The notes under the pieces were generated by a model that had not been told where the DNA came from, made no database searches, and saw only the letters and a program-made list of their open reading frames with translations. From the NCBI GenBank assembly GCA_903825615.1, contig CAIKBK010000024.1:1-6878 (forward strand): a DNA stretch of 6,878 nucleotides, written 5' to 3'. Of this stretch, positions 1 through 5,758 are shown in pieces (the first letter of the stretch is position 1; the number at the start of each line of letters is the position of its first letter). The position numbers were made by a program, and so were the translations under genes. Source of the DNA: Candidatus Vogelbacteria bacterium (GTDB lineage Bacteria; Patescibacteriota; Minisyncoccia; Phycocordibacterales; XYD1-FULL-46-19).

Positions 1-86
1 CCGATCTTATAAATATGACTAAACTCTAAAATCGCCCGACTATAATGCCAGACCAAGTAATTAAAACTTATCGCTAAGAAGCGCAT
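1..86 (-). CDS. Unrecognised protein, N-terminal fragment cut by the left window edge
   Basis: An open frame starts at ATG 86-84 and runs leftward off the window without a stop, giving 28 complete codons. The peptide begins MRFLAISFNYLVWHY and continues SRAILEFSHIYKI. It is rich in aromatic and aliphatic residues, as expected for a small membrane-associated protein or the start of a membrane segment. No family can be named from so short a piece. The style (NYLVWHY) faintly recalls small hypothetical membrane proteins of Patescibacteria, but that is only an impression. Support for a real gene comes from the perfect TATAAT hexamer at 98-93 followed by six bases and then the ATG, and from its position directly downstream of an intrinsic terminator on the same strand. 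No Shine-Dalgarno sequence is visible, so the mRNA may be leaderless. The frame is short enough to be open by chance, so confidence is moderate. Confidence 0.5.
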   Translation of the reverse strand, partial: MRFLAISFNYLVWHYSRAILEFSHIYKI

Positions 87-92
87 TCTTAA

Positions 93-98
93 ATTATA
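93..98 (-). promoter_or_regulatory. Candidate -10 box (TATAAT) for the left-edge gene
   Basis: The minus strand reads TATAAT at 98-93, a perfect match to the bacterial sigma-70 type -10 consensus. It is followed by TTAAGA and then the ATG at 86. Initiation about seven bases after the hexamer would fall on or next to the start codon, which would make a leaderless message. No good -35 box is seen at 16-18 bp upstream (the 17-bp position reads AGTGAG). Confidence 0.4.
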
Positions 99-129
99 CT
101 ATAAGACTCTCTATTCTCACTACTTAAAT

Positions 130-363
130 TGTGCATAAAAAAGTAAGGGCAACCCGTGGGTTGCCCTTGCTCCAATAATCTACGGTCTTTGAGGCGGTAG
201 CGTCCCTCTCGACCTATGACACCTTTGCCTGGCTGCTATTTGTTTCTGCCAGGTTTTATCCAGCCTCCGATACCAACTAAGTGTCACCACTGACCCTCCG
301 GATTAGGTCTGACTGGTACCTTAGAGTCGAAACGACAGATCAGGTCGCCCACAACTCGCGCTT
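130..363 (-). ncRNA. Candidate structured non-coding RNA (about 230 nt), family not identified
   Basis: The stretch between the ftsQ-like gene and the left-edge gene has no convincing reading frame, but on the minus strand it is framed by a promoter-like pair and an intrinsic terminator. Several nested hairpins can be drawn. An irregular one spans 324-277: CTAAG, TACCA and GACC pair with GGTC, TGGTG and CTTAG, with small internal loops. A CCTGGC/GCCAGG stem lies at 253-228 with a 14-nt A-rich loop. A third spans 214-184, with GGTC/GACC and GAGG/CCTC stems around a GA/AAA internal loop. There is also a small GTCG-TTT-CGAC hairpin at 336-326. A long-range CGACCT (347-342) to AGGTCG (215-210) pairing and a TGACACTT (285-278) to AGGTGTCA (224-217) pairing are alternatives. 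I see no RNase P, tmRNA or SRP RNA signature. It could be a very divergent housekeeping RNA such as 6S, a regulator, or a lineage-specific RNA. The ends are inferred from the promoter and terminator only. Confidence 0.6.
137..168 (-). terminator. Strong intrinsic terminator of the ncRNA (and of serS-ftsQ read-through)
   Basis: An 11-bp perfect inverted repeat (AAGGGCAACCC at 145-155 and GGGTTGCCCTT at 158-168) has two bases between its arms. On the minus strand the stem is followed by AC and six T residues (142-137), the classical Rho-independent layout. On the plus strand no T-run follows, so it acts on leftward transcripts. It separates the ncRNA from the left-edge gene. Confidence 0.9.
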
Positions 364-369
364 GGCTCT

Positions 370-398
370 ATTCAATTCTTTTTGTTAGAAAAAGTCAA
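370..398 (-). promoter_or_regulatory. Candidate sigma-70 type promoter of the ncRNA
   Basis: On the minus strand TTGACT (398-393) matches the -35 consensus in five of six positions. A 17-bp spacer separates it from TTGAAT (375-370), which matches the -10 consensus in four of six. Transcription would start near 364-362, just ahead of the structured region. The -35 box begins only about 10 bases after the stop codon of the ftsQ-like gene, so the RNA appears to be a separate transcription unit in addition to any read-through from serS-ftsQ. Confidence 0.5.
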
Positions 399-407
399 GT
401 TGATTGT

Positions 408-1268
408 CTACTTAAACCTGTAGAAAACTTTGCCGGGAAAACGCAAGTCGAGATAATCGAGTCGTCCGCCACCAGCCTGCCAGTCTGTCCTGAACTTATC
501 GTTCTTTAAGGCTGAATGATAGTTGGTGATAATTGTGTTGGCCGATTGGTCGGTGTTAAAAAGGACACGCCCTTGCCAAGCGGGATCACTCGGTTTAATT
601 AAAATCGCCACAAAATCTTTTTGGGAATAGACATCAACCTTTAGTAGTCGCAAGTTTGGAGTAGGCCAGAGGGATAGGGCACTCTTCACAAAATTAAGAA
701 AGGCGGTTGAACGGATAAGGGCCTTAGGATCAATAACTTTATCCCCTATTTTTTGCAGCGGTAATTTACTATGCAATTCAATATATAGAGAATCAGAAAA
801 ATTAGGCGCCTCTTGATAGGCGGTACCGGCTGGCTCCAGATAATAACATTTTTTATCTTCCTTACCATCAATACACCAAAGAACTTTGGATTCCCGATCA
901 GTAACAGTAATCGCTAGAGTATTAAGATCCGGCCAAGTGATAGTAACTTTGGCCAAACCAGGAAATCGTTTGGTAATATTTTTTATCAAAATTCCTTTAG
1001 AAACAAAAAAGATGCTACTCTTCGGGATAAGACCAATATGGCGACCAGTGAGCTGACTGTCAACAAATTGCTTAACTGTCAATTGGTCGGCACTCGTTTG
1101 GCCGATAATCTCAACTCGGGTAACGCGCAAAAAATAAAGATTAACTAGGAGTAAAAAAGATCCAATAATCGCCACCACAATAAAACACCCGAGTAAACGA
1201 GAAATCTGACGCTTATGTCGATCGCGTTCTCGACTAGCTTGTAAAATTTCTGCTTTAGATGAAGCCAT
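408..1268 (-). CDS. ftsQ: FtsQ/DivIB-like cell division protein with POTRA domain
   Basis: This 286-residue protein has the layout of FtsQ/DivIB, the bitopic membrane protein that joins FtsB and FtsL in the divisome and helps control septal peptidoglycan synthesis. A short charged cytoplasmic N-terminus (residues 1-25, many Arg, Lys and Glu) is followed by one membrane helix (about 26-47). A POTRA-like domain comes next (about 48-125: RVTRVEIIGQ near its start; FPGLAKVTITWPDLNTLAITV and then a TDRES stretch at its end). The C-terminal beta domain closes with LDYLDLRFPGKVFYRFK, a typical FtsQ ending. Two cysteines (C132 and C141) flank a small loop after the POTRA domain and could form a disulfide outside the membrane; this is inferred. 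The start codon overlaps the serS stop by one base (TAATG), so translation is probably coupled to serS. Pairing with serS rather than with mur/fts genes is unusual. Sequence divergence leaves a general POTRA-domain protein as an alternative. Confidence 0.8.
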   Translation of the reverse strand: MASSKAEILQASRERDRHKRQISRLLGCFIVVAIIGSFLLLVNLYFLRVTRVEIIGQTSADQLTVKQFVDSQLTGRHIGLIPKSSIFFVSKGILIKNITKRFPGLAKVTITWPDLNTLAITVTDRESKVLWCIDGKEDKKCYYLEPAGTAYQEAPNFSDSLYIELHSKLPLQKIGDKVIDPKALIRSTAFLNFVKSALSLWPTPNLRLLKVDVYSQKDFVAILIKPSDPAWQGRVLFNTDQSANTIITNYHSALKNDKFRTDWQAGGGRLDYLDLRFPGKVFYRFK

Positions 1269-2530
1269 TACTTAATAACCGTCCGGCCCCCAAGATAAGG
1301 CTGGAGAACCTTAGGAATTAAAATGGAGCCGTCGGCTTGTTGGTAGTTCTCTAAGATAGAAACCAAAATCCGAGGCGAGGCTAAAGCCGTGCCGTTCAGC
1401 GAGTGGACAAAGTGAACTTTACCATCAGCCTCTTTGTATCTGATATTAGAGCGACGAGTTTGGAAATCGTGAAAATAAGAAATAGAATGAGTCTCGCGAT
1501 ACTTGTTCTCGGCCGGCACCCAGGCCTCAATATCGTACTTCTTCACTTGACCTTGGCCTAAGTCGCCAGTGCAATTAACCACGACATGATAGGGAAGTTC
1601 GAGATCTTGCATAATCTTCTCGGCATTAGCCAAGATTTGCTCGTGATACTTCACACTCTCCTCATGGCTGGCCTCGCACAAAACCACTTGTTCAACTTTA
1701 TAAAATTCGTGGACCCGAATCAGCCCTTTAGTATCCTTGCCGTGACTCCCCGCTTCGCGACGATAACAAGGAGAGAAGGCGACAAACTTAATTGGCAAGT
1801 GTTCACGTGGAATCATTTCGTCAAAATAATAGCCCATTGTCGGTACCTCGGCCGTCCCAGCCAGATAATCACCATCTTGCGTCTTATATAAGTCCTCCTC
1901 GCCTTGAGGCAAATAACCAGTCCCCATAAACATCTCGGGACGATCGATAACTGGGGCCAGGAGCGGAGTGTAACCATCTTTTATGGCGATACTCATGGCA
2001 TATTGCCAGAGGGCCATTGATAATTCAGCTGCCTCATTCTTAAGGAAATAGCCACGGAAGCCAGCCACCTTAGTTCCCCGGTCAAAATCGGCCAATTTAA
2101 GATTCGTCATCAATTCCACATGGCTCTTGGGAGTAAAGTTAAATTTAGGTCGCTCGCCCCAAACCTTCACTTCTTGATTAGCACTATCATCAGCACCCTC
2201 AGGCACACTGACATCGGGGATATTAGGAACCAGAAGCATGAGAGGCTGCCAGGATTTCATAACCCCCTTAAGCTCTTCTTCCTTTTTTTGTAAGTCAACT
2301 TTAACGCCACCGATTTTATCAATTAATTTAGCCTTATCATCGCCCGTCGCCGTGGCAATGCCTCCGCTCGCTTCATTCTGTTGCCGCCTTAAATCATCAA
2401 CACTAGTCACCAGCTTGATTCGCTCGTCGTCAACTTTAAGCAAGTCCTCCACCTTAAAATTGAGGTGCTTCTTGCGCGTCGCTTCGGCTATTAGTTCCTT
2501 ATTTTCACGAATGAATTTGATGTCTAACAT
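1268..2530 (-). CDS. serS: Seryl-tRNA synthetase
   Basis: A full-length (420 aa) class II aminoacyl-tRNA synthetase that activates serine with ATP and loads it on tRNA-Ser (and on tRNA-Sec where present) in the cytoplasm. The N-terminus MLDIKFIRENKELI is typical of SerRS. Residues about 25-100 are charged and heptad-like, forming the antiparallel coiled coil that grips the long variable arm of tRNA-Ser. The catalytic core shows the TGYLPQGEEDLY segment (204-215), the serine-site stretch GTAEVP (225-230), and motif 2 with CYRREAG (255-261) and HEFYKVEQ (274-281). The ETHSIS and DFQTRRSNIRY region spans 346-365. Motif 3 is NGTALASPR (379-387), followed by ENYQQADG. All main ligands are present and no truncation is seen. 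No Shine-Dalgarno sequence precedes the ATG. The gene is divergent from dprA and is followed by the ftsQ-like gene with a TAATG overlap. Identification is secure. Confidence 0.97.
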   Translation of the reverse strand: MLDIKFIRENKELIAEATRKKHLNFKVEDLLKVDDERIKLVTSVDDLRRQQNEASGGIATATGDDKAKLIDKIGGVKVDLQKKEEELKGVMKSWQPLMLLVPNIPDVSVPEGADDSANQEVKVWGERPKFNFTPKSHVELMTNLKLADFDRGTKVAGFRGYFLKNEAAELSMALWQYAMSIAIKDGYTPLLAPVIDRPEMFMGTGYLPQGEEDLYKTQDGDYLAGTAEVPTMGYYFDEMIPREHLPIKFVAFSPCYRREAGSHGKDTKGLIRVHEFYKVEQVVLCEASHEESVKYHEQILANAEKIMQDLELPYHVVVNCTGDLGQGQVKKYDIEAWVPAENKYRETHSISYFHDFQTRRSNIRYKEADGKVHFVHSLNGTALASPRILVSILENYQQADGSILIPKVLQPYLGGRTVIK

Positions 2531-2558
2531 AATTTATAGTTGGCTTAATTAAACTTAT

Positions 2559-2587
2559 TTTAATTGTAGCAGATTTACTGATAAAAT
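2559..2587 (+). promoter_or_regulatory. Candidate promoter of dprA, with -10 box next to the start codon
   Basis: TAAAAT (2582-2587) matches the -10 consensus in five of six positions and ends seven bases before the dprA ATG at 2595, so the transcript could begin at the start codon. A weak -35 (TTTAAT, 2559-2564) lies 17 bp upstream. No Shine-Dalgarno sequence is present between the hexamer and the ATG, which fits leaderless translation. AT-richness limits confidence. Confidence 0.35.
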
Positions 2588-2590
2588 AAA
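2563..2590 (-). promoter_or_regulatory. Candidate promoter of serS-ftsQ
   Basis: On the minus strand TACAAT (2568-2563) matches the -10 consensus in five of six positions. TTTATT (2590-2585) lies 16 bp upstream as a weak -35 (three of six). The start would lie near 2556, leaving a leader of about 25 bases. The -35 element overlaps the candidate dprA -10 box on the other strand, so the two divergent promoters could compete for polymerase. The region is AT-rich, so chance matches are likely. Confidence 0.35.
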
Positions 2591-2594
2591 GTTT

Positions 2595-3461
2595 ATGTTT
2601 AAAAAGCTATCTCCAGCCAATTTCCCTAGCCTACTCAAGGAGATTAACGATCCACCAGAAATTCTATATCTAGAAGGGGAGTATCCTAAGGAAAATGAGT
2701 ATAAATTCCTCGCCGTGGTTGGCTCGCGCAAATATTCGCGCTACGGCCAAGAAGCCTGCCAAGAATTAATTGCGGGGCTCGCTGGTTATCCAATTGTTAT
2801 TGTCTCCGGTCTCGCTTTGGGTATAGACGCTATCGCCCACCAGAGCGCTCTCAAAAATAATTTATTAACCGTCGCTATCCCCGGCTCGGGTCTTGATCGC
2901 AAAGTGTTACACCCCTTCTCCAATCACCGCCTGGCTGATGAGATCGTCGAGAGAGGCGGTTGCCTTATCTCTGAACTCGAACCAGAGTGTCCAGCCGGCA
3001 TACATACCTTCCCCCGTCGCAATCGCATTATGGCTGGCTTGTCGCACGCCACCTTAATAATAGAAGCGGGTGAGAAATCGGGTACCCTTATCACCGCGCG
3101 TCTCGCGATGGAATATAATCGTGATGTCTTGGTTGTCCCTGGCTCTATTTTTTCTCCTTCTTCTCGTGGGGCCAATAATTTAATTCGCCAAGGCGCGATG
3201 CCGGTTAATAAGAGTGAGGATATCTTGCAAGCCCTTGGTTTCAACACTGATGAAAAGGAAAAAGAAAAACAAGGCCGATTATTTGTTGACCTCTCGCCAG
3301 TTGAACAAAAAATTGTTGAGATACTCCAAACCGATAGTTTTCCCCGCGATGAATTAATCGAGGTCGCCGAACTCACCACGAGCGAAGCGAATATCGTGCT
3401 CTCGGCCATGGAAATTAAAGGTATCATCAAAGAAGCGATGGGTGAAATTAGATTAATATAA
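2595..3461 (+). CDS. dprA: DNA processing protein DprA (short form)
   Basis: DprA binds incoming single-stranded DNA during natural transformation, protects it and loads RecA; it is also widespread in species not known to be competent. The 288-residue protein opens directly with the FPSLLKEINDPPEILY segment (about 10-25), so the N-terminal SAM/helix-hairpin-helix region found in many DprA proteins is missing. An in-frame TAA at 2550-2552, with no ATG between it and 2595, supports this start. The Rossmann-like core is complete: VVGSRKYSRYG (41-51), SGLALGIDAIAH (71-82), PRRNRIMAGLS (140-150), KSGTLITARLAMEYNRDVLVVPG (starting at 161), and SRGANNLIRQGA (190-201). A charged linker (about 216-230) leads to a C-terminal winged-helix domain (about 233-288, LSPVEQKIVEIL and following). 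The gene is divergent from serS and sits 107 bp ahead of topA, an adjacency common in bacteria. Identification is secure; whether the host takes up DNA cannot be told here. Confidence 0.95.
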   Translation: MFKKLSPANFPSLLKEINDPPEILYLEGEYPKENEYKFLAVVGSRKYSRYGQEACQELIAGLAGYPIVIVSGLALGIDAIAHQSALKNNLLTVAIPGSGLDRKVLHPFSNHRLADEIVERGGCLISELEPECPAGIHTFPRRNRIMAGLSHATLIIEAGEKSGTLITARLAMEYNRDVLVVPGSIFSPSSRGANNLIRQGAMPVNKSEDILQALGFNTDEKEKEKQGRLFVDLSPVEQKIVEILQTDSFPRDELIEVAELTTSEANIVLSAMEIKGIIKEAMGEIRLI

Positions 3462-3474
3462 AGACAATCCTTAT

Positions 3475-3513
3475 TTGACAAATTGTGACAAAAAGAATAA
3501 TACTTGCTAAACT
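3475..3513 (+). promoter_or_regulatory. Putative tandem/overlapping promoters of topA
   Basis: Two -35-like boxes lie 10 bp apart: TTGACA (3475-3480, perfect) and GTGACA (3485-3490, five of six), each within a TGACAAA repeat. The second pairs well with TAAACT (3508-3513) across 17 bp, helped by an extended -10 TG at 3505-3506. The first pairs with AATAAT (3496-3501, five of six) only across a short 15-bp spacer, or with TAATAC (3498-3503) across 17. Initiation near 3520 would give a leader of about 50 bases. A dedicated promoter would let topA respond to supercoiling or growth apart from dprA; this is inferred. Confidence 0.5.
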
Positions 3514-3532
3514 TAACGGGTGCGATACTAAT

Positions 3533-3559
3533 CTACGAATACATGCGAATGCTACGAAT
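3533..3559 (+). repeat. Short direct repeats: two CTACGAAT copies and three CGAAT cores
   Basis: CTACGAAT occurs at 3533-3540 and 3552-3559. The core CGAAT also occurs between them at 3546-3550, so three cores start at 3536, 3546 and 3555, close to one helical turn apart. They lie between the candidate promoter and the topA start. Such phasing would suit repeated contacts by a DNA-binding protein, but no factor can be named. Confidence 0.5.
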
Positions 3560-3572
3560 AATTAAAGTATGA
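3543..3572 (+). CDS. Possible 9-codon leader ORF overlapping the topA start
   Basis: ATG at 3543 opens a small frame encoding MRMLRIIKV that ends at TGA 3570-3572. The stop overlaps the topA ATG (3569-3571) as ATGA, the arrangement typical of translational coupling. If transcription starts near 3520, a ribosome leaving this frame could restart on topA, which has no Shine-Dalgarno sequence of its own. The frame is tiny, has no recognisable ribosome binding site and shares its bases with the CGAAT repeats, so it may be fortuitous. Confidence 0.25.
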   Translation: MRMLRIIKV

Positions 3573-5758
3573 AATTACTTATTGTTGAGTCACCAGCGAA
3601 AGCAAAAACTATCGCTAAATATTTAGATAATGCCTACACCGTCCGCGCGAGTGTCGGACACATTCGTGATCTCCCCAAATCAAACAAAAATGCCATTGAT
3701 ATCGAAGGTGGTTTCGTCCCCCGCTATGAAATTAGCAAGGGTAAAGAACATGTCATTGAAGAATTAACTAAATTAACAAAAAAAGCTGACGAAGTCTTGC
3801 TCGCGACTGACCCCGACCGCGAAGGTGAGGCGATTGCTTGGCACTTACAACAGACACTTAAATTAAAGAATCCTGAACGCATCGTCTTCCACGAAATTAC
3901 CAAGGAAGCGGTGCGAGAAGCGATGAAGCATCCGCGCGCGATTGATACTAATTTGCGCGTCGCCCAAGAAGCCAGGCGGGTCCTAGACCGCCTCTTCGGT
4001 TATGATCTCTCCGCGCTGATTTGGCAGAAGGTGCGCTATGGTCTCTCGGCTGGCCGTGTGCAATCACCCGCTTTACGCATAATTGTTGAGCGCGAGAAAG
4101 AAATTCGCGCTTTTGTCCCCGAAGCCTATTGGGTTATCGAGGCTTTATTTACCGATAAAAAAAAGAATCAAGTCCCCTTCCATTGTTCAATTGAACCAAA
4201 GACTGAAGCTGGGGCGATAGATATTGTCGAGCGAGCCAAAAAATCTGATTGGCAAGTGGAATCGATCGAAGAGACCAAGGCTAAGCGTTCGGCCCGCGCC
4301 CCCTTCACCACCTCGACCTTGCAACAAGCGGCTTCATCCCGTCTTGGTTACGCCCCTAGCATTACTATGCGTCTCGCTCAGAAACTCTATGAGGCGGGGC
4401 ATATCAGTTATATGCGCACCGATAGCACCACCTTAAGCCAGCAAGCAGTAACCGAGATAACGAGTATCATCAAAAAGAAATTTGGGAATAATTATTCCGA
4501 TCCCAAACAATTCAAAACAAAGAGCAAAAATGCCCAAGAAGCTCACGAGGCTATTCGCCCCACTCACGCCACAACCGAAGGCGCGGGAACGAGCCCACAA
4601 GAAAGAAAACTCTATCAACTTATCTGGCAACGCACCGTCGCGAGCCAAATGTCAGATTCAGAAAGTTTGAGAACGAAGATAAGCGCAATAGCGAGCGATG
4701 GGAAAATCCCCGTCTTTGAAACTTCAGGTTCTCGCGTCCTCTTCGACGGTTGGCTCAAAGCCGACCCTGAAGCGCGTGGCGAAGAAATAGATTTACCTAA
4801 ATTGGTTAAAGGCGATGACCTTAAACTCTTAACTATCGAATTGACCGGCAAAGAAACCGAGCCACCTCATCGCTATACCGAAGCCGGCTTGGTTAAAGAA
4901 TTAGAAAAACGTGGCATTGGCCGCCCGAGCACCTACGCTTCGATTATTAAGACAATTCAAGACCGCGATTATGTAATCAAAGATAATAAGGCCCTCAAGC
5001 CAACAGACACCGGTGAGGTTGTCAGCGACTTTCTTAGTCAATACTTCGCCGACTATATTAGTGATACCTTCACGGCCGAGATGGAGGATGAGCTAGATGA
5101 AATTGCTCTCGGTAAACGTGATTATGTCAAAACTCTCAAAGACTTCTATGGCCCCTTCACTAAAGATATTGACAGTAAAAAGAAAATTGAAAAAATCACC
5201 AACTTAGGCGTTGCCCCCAAAGAAATGAAGTGCCCTAAATGTGGCTCAGCCATGATTATTAAGTTGGCTAAAAGTGGGAAATTCTATAGTTGCTCGCGTT
5301 TCCCTGATTGTAATGGCGCCCTAACCTTCGAAGGTAAGGAATTAGAAGGTTCAAAATTGACCGGTGAGAAATGCCCCGACTGTGCTGGCGATTTAATTGA
5401 GCGTGACGGTAAGTTTGGCCGTTTTGTCGCCTGTTCCAATTATCCTAAATGCAAATATATTAAGAAAGATGCCGTTATTGAAGGGCAAGAAAAGCAGGGT
5501 GATACCGGCGTAGAATGTCCGGTCTGCAAAAAAAGCCTACCTGCCGGTAGGCAGGGTACTATGGTCCAGAAAAAAGGCCGTTTTGGCATCTTTTATGGTT
5601 GCTCGAATTATCCCAAGTGCAAAACAATAATAAAATCCAAACCAACTGGCCGGATTTGCCCCGAATGCGGTAGTTTAATGATGGAAGGAACAAAGACTAT
5701 CCCTGAGCGTTGCTCTAACAAGGCTTGCCCCAAGCATAATCCTCACCGGATGAAATAA
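3569..5758 (+). CDS. topA: DNA topoisomerase I (type IA), with a palindromic insertion in the third zinc ribbon
   Basis: This 729-residue enzyme relaxes negative supercoils by cutting one strand through a 5'-phosphotyrosine link and passing the other. The Toprim domain starts at the N-terminus with LLIVESPAKAKTI (E7 catalytic) and carries the acidic metal site TDPDREGEAIAWH (D81, D83, E85). The core follows with RRVLDRLFGYDLS (136-148) and GLSAGRVQSPALR (158-170). The active-site region ISYMRTDSTTLS (279-290) has Y281 as the likely nucleophile, and EAHEAIRPT (324-332) and KRGIGRPSTYA (447-457) are also present. Four C-terminal Cys4 zinc-ribbon repeats follow: C555/C558/C575/C581, C602/C605/C622/C628, C650/C653/C678/C684 and C697/C700/C715/C720. 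The third has eight extra residues around LPAGRQG (657-663) between its two cysteine pairs. The gene follows dprA, and rel starts 27 bp after its stop. Core identification is secure. Confidence 0.97.
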   Translation: MKLLIVESPAKAKTIAKYLDNAYTVRASVGHIRDLPKSNKNAIDIEGGFVPRYEISKGKEHVIEELTKLTKKADEVLLATDPDREGEAIAWHLQQTLKLKNPERIVFHEITKEAVREAMKHPRAIDTNLRVAQEARRVLDRLFGYDLSALIWQKVRYGLSAGRVQSPALRIIVEREKEIRAFVPEAYWVIEALFTDKKKNQVPFHCSIEPKTEAGAIDIVERAKKSDWQVESIEETKAKRSARAPFTTSTLQQAASSRLGYAPSITMRLAQKLYEAGHISYMRTDSTTLSQQAVTEITSIIKKKFGNNYSDPKQFKTKSKNAQEAHEAIRPTHATTEGAGTSPQERKLYQLIWQRTVASQMSDSESLRTKISAIASDGKIPVFETSGSRVLFDGWLKADPEARGEEIDLPKLVKGDDLKLLTIELTGKETEPPHRYTEAGLVKELEKRGIGRPSTYASIIKTIQDRDYVIKDNKALKPTDTGEVVSDFLSQYFADYISDTFTAEMEDELDEIALGKRDYVKTLKDFYGPFTKDIDSKKKIEKITNLGVAPKEMKCPKCGSAMIIKLAKSGKFYSCSRFPDCNGALTFEGKELEGSKLTGEKCPDCAGDLIERDGKFGRFVACSNYPKCKYIKKDAVIEGQEKQGDTGVECPVCKKSLPAGRQGTMVQKKGRFGIFYGCSNYPKCKTIIKSKPTGRICPECGSLMMEGTKTIPERCSNKACPKHNPHRMK
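5534..5557 (+). repeat. 24-bp GC-rich palindromic element inserted in frame in topA (encodes SLPAGRQG)
   Basis: Within the third TopA zinc ribbon the DNA contains two interlocked inverted repeats. GCCTACC (5535-5541) pairs with GGTAGGC (5546-5552) around TGCC, and CCTGCC (5540-5545) pairs with GGCAGG (5550-5555) around GGTA. The other two regular ribbons have exactly 16 residues between their CxxC and their third cysteine, while this one has 24. The surplus is eight codons, or 24 bp, in frame. This resembles in-gene palindromic elements such as the Rickettsia palindromic elements. I also recall LPAGRQ-type peptides scattered through Patescibacteria proteins, but I could not search for this. 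No second copy is visible in the window. Confidence 0.75.

Noticed and set aside
41..46. TATAAT on the plus strand
   Set aside because: It lies inside the left-edge reading frame, has no -35 partner at 16-18 bp, and no plus-strand gene follows.
75..91. Inverted repeat TAAGAA-N5-TTCTTA
   Set aside because: A six-base arm in AT-rich DNA is expected by chance; it overlaps the left-edge start codon, so an operator role is conceivable but unsupported.
130..363. Assignment of the ncRNA as RNase P RNA, tmRNA or SRP RNA
   Set aside because: The RNase P core (GAGGAAAGTC-like and ACAGAA-type segments), the tmRNA T-loop with CCA end and the SRP GGAAGGAAGCAGC loop were looked for on the minus strand and not found.
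1586..1891. Plus-strand open frame of 101 codons
   Set aside because: It lies wholly antisense to the conserved catalytic core of serS and has no family resemblance; it is a shadow frame.
2238..2552. Plus-strand open frame of 104 codons, rich in serine and leucine
   Set aside because: It is antisense to the serS coiled-coil region; its low-complexity Ser/Leu content mirrors the Glu/Lys/Asp codons of serS.
2924..3481. Minus-strand open frame of 185 codons
   Set aside because: It is antisense to dprA, whose motifs are intact along the whole length; the Ser-rich composition is a shadow of that gene.
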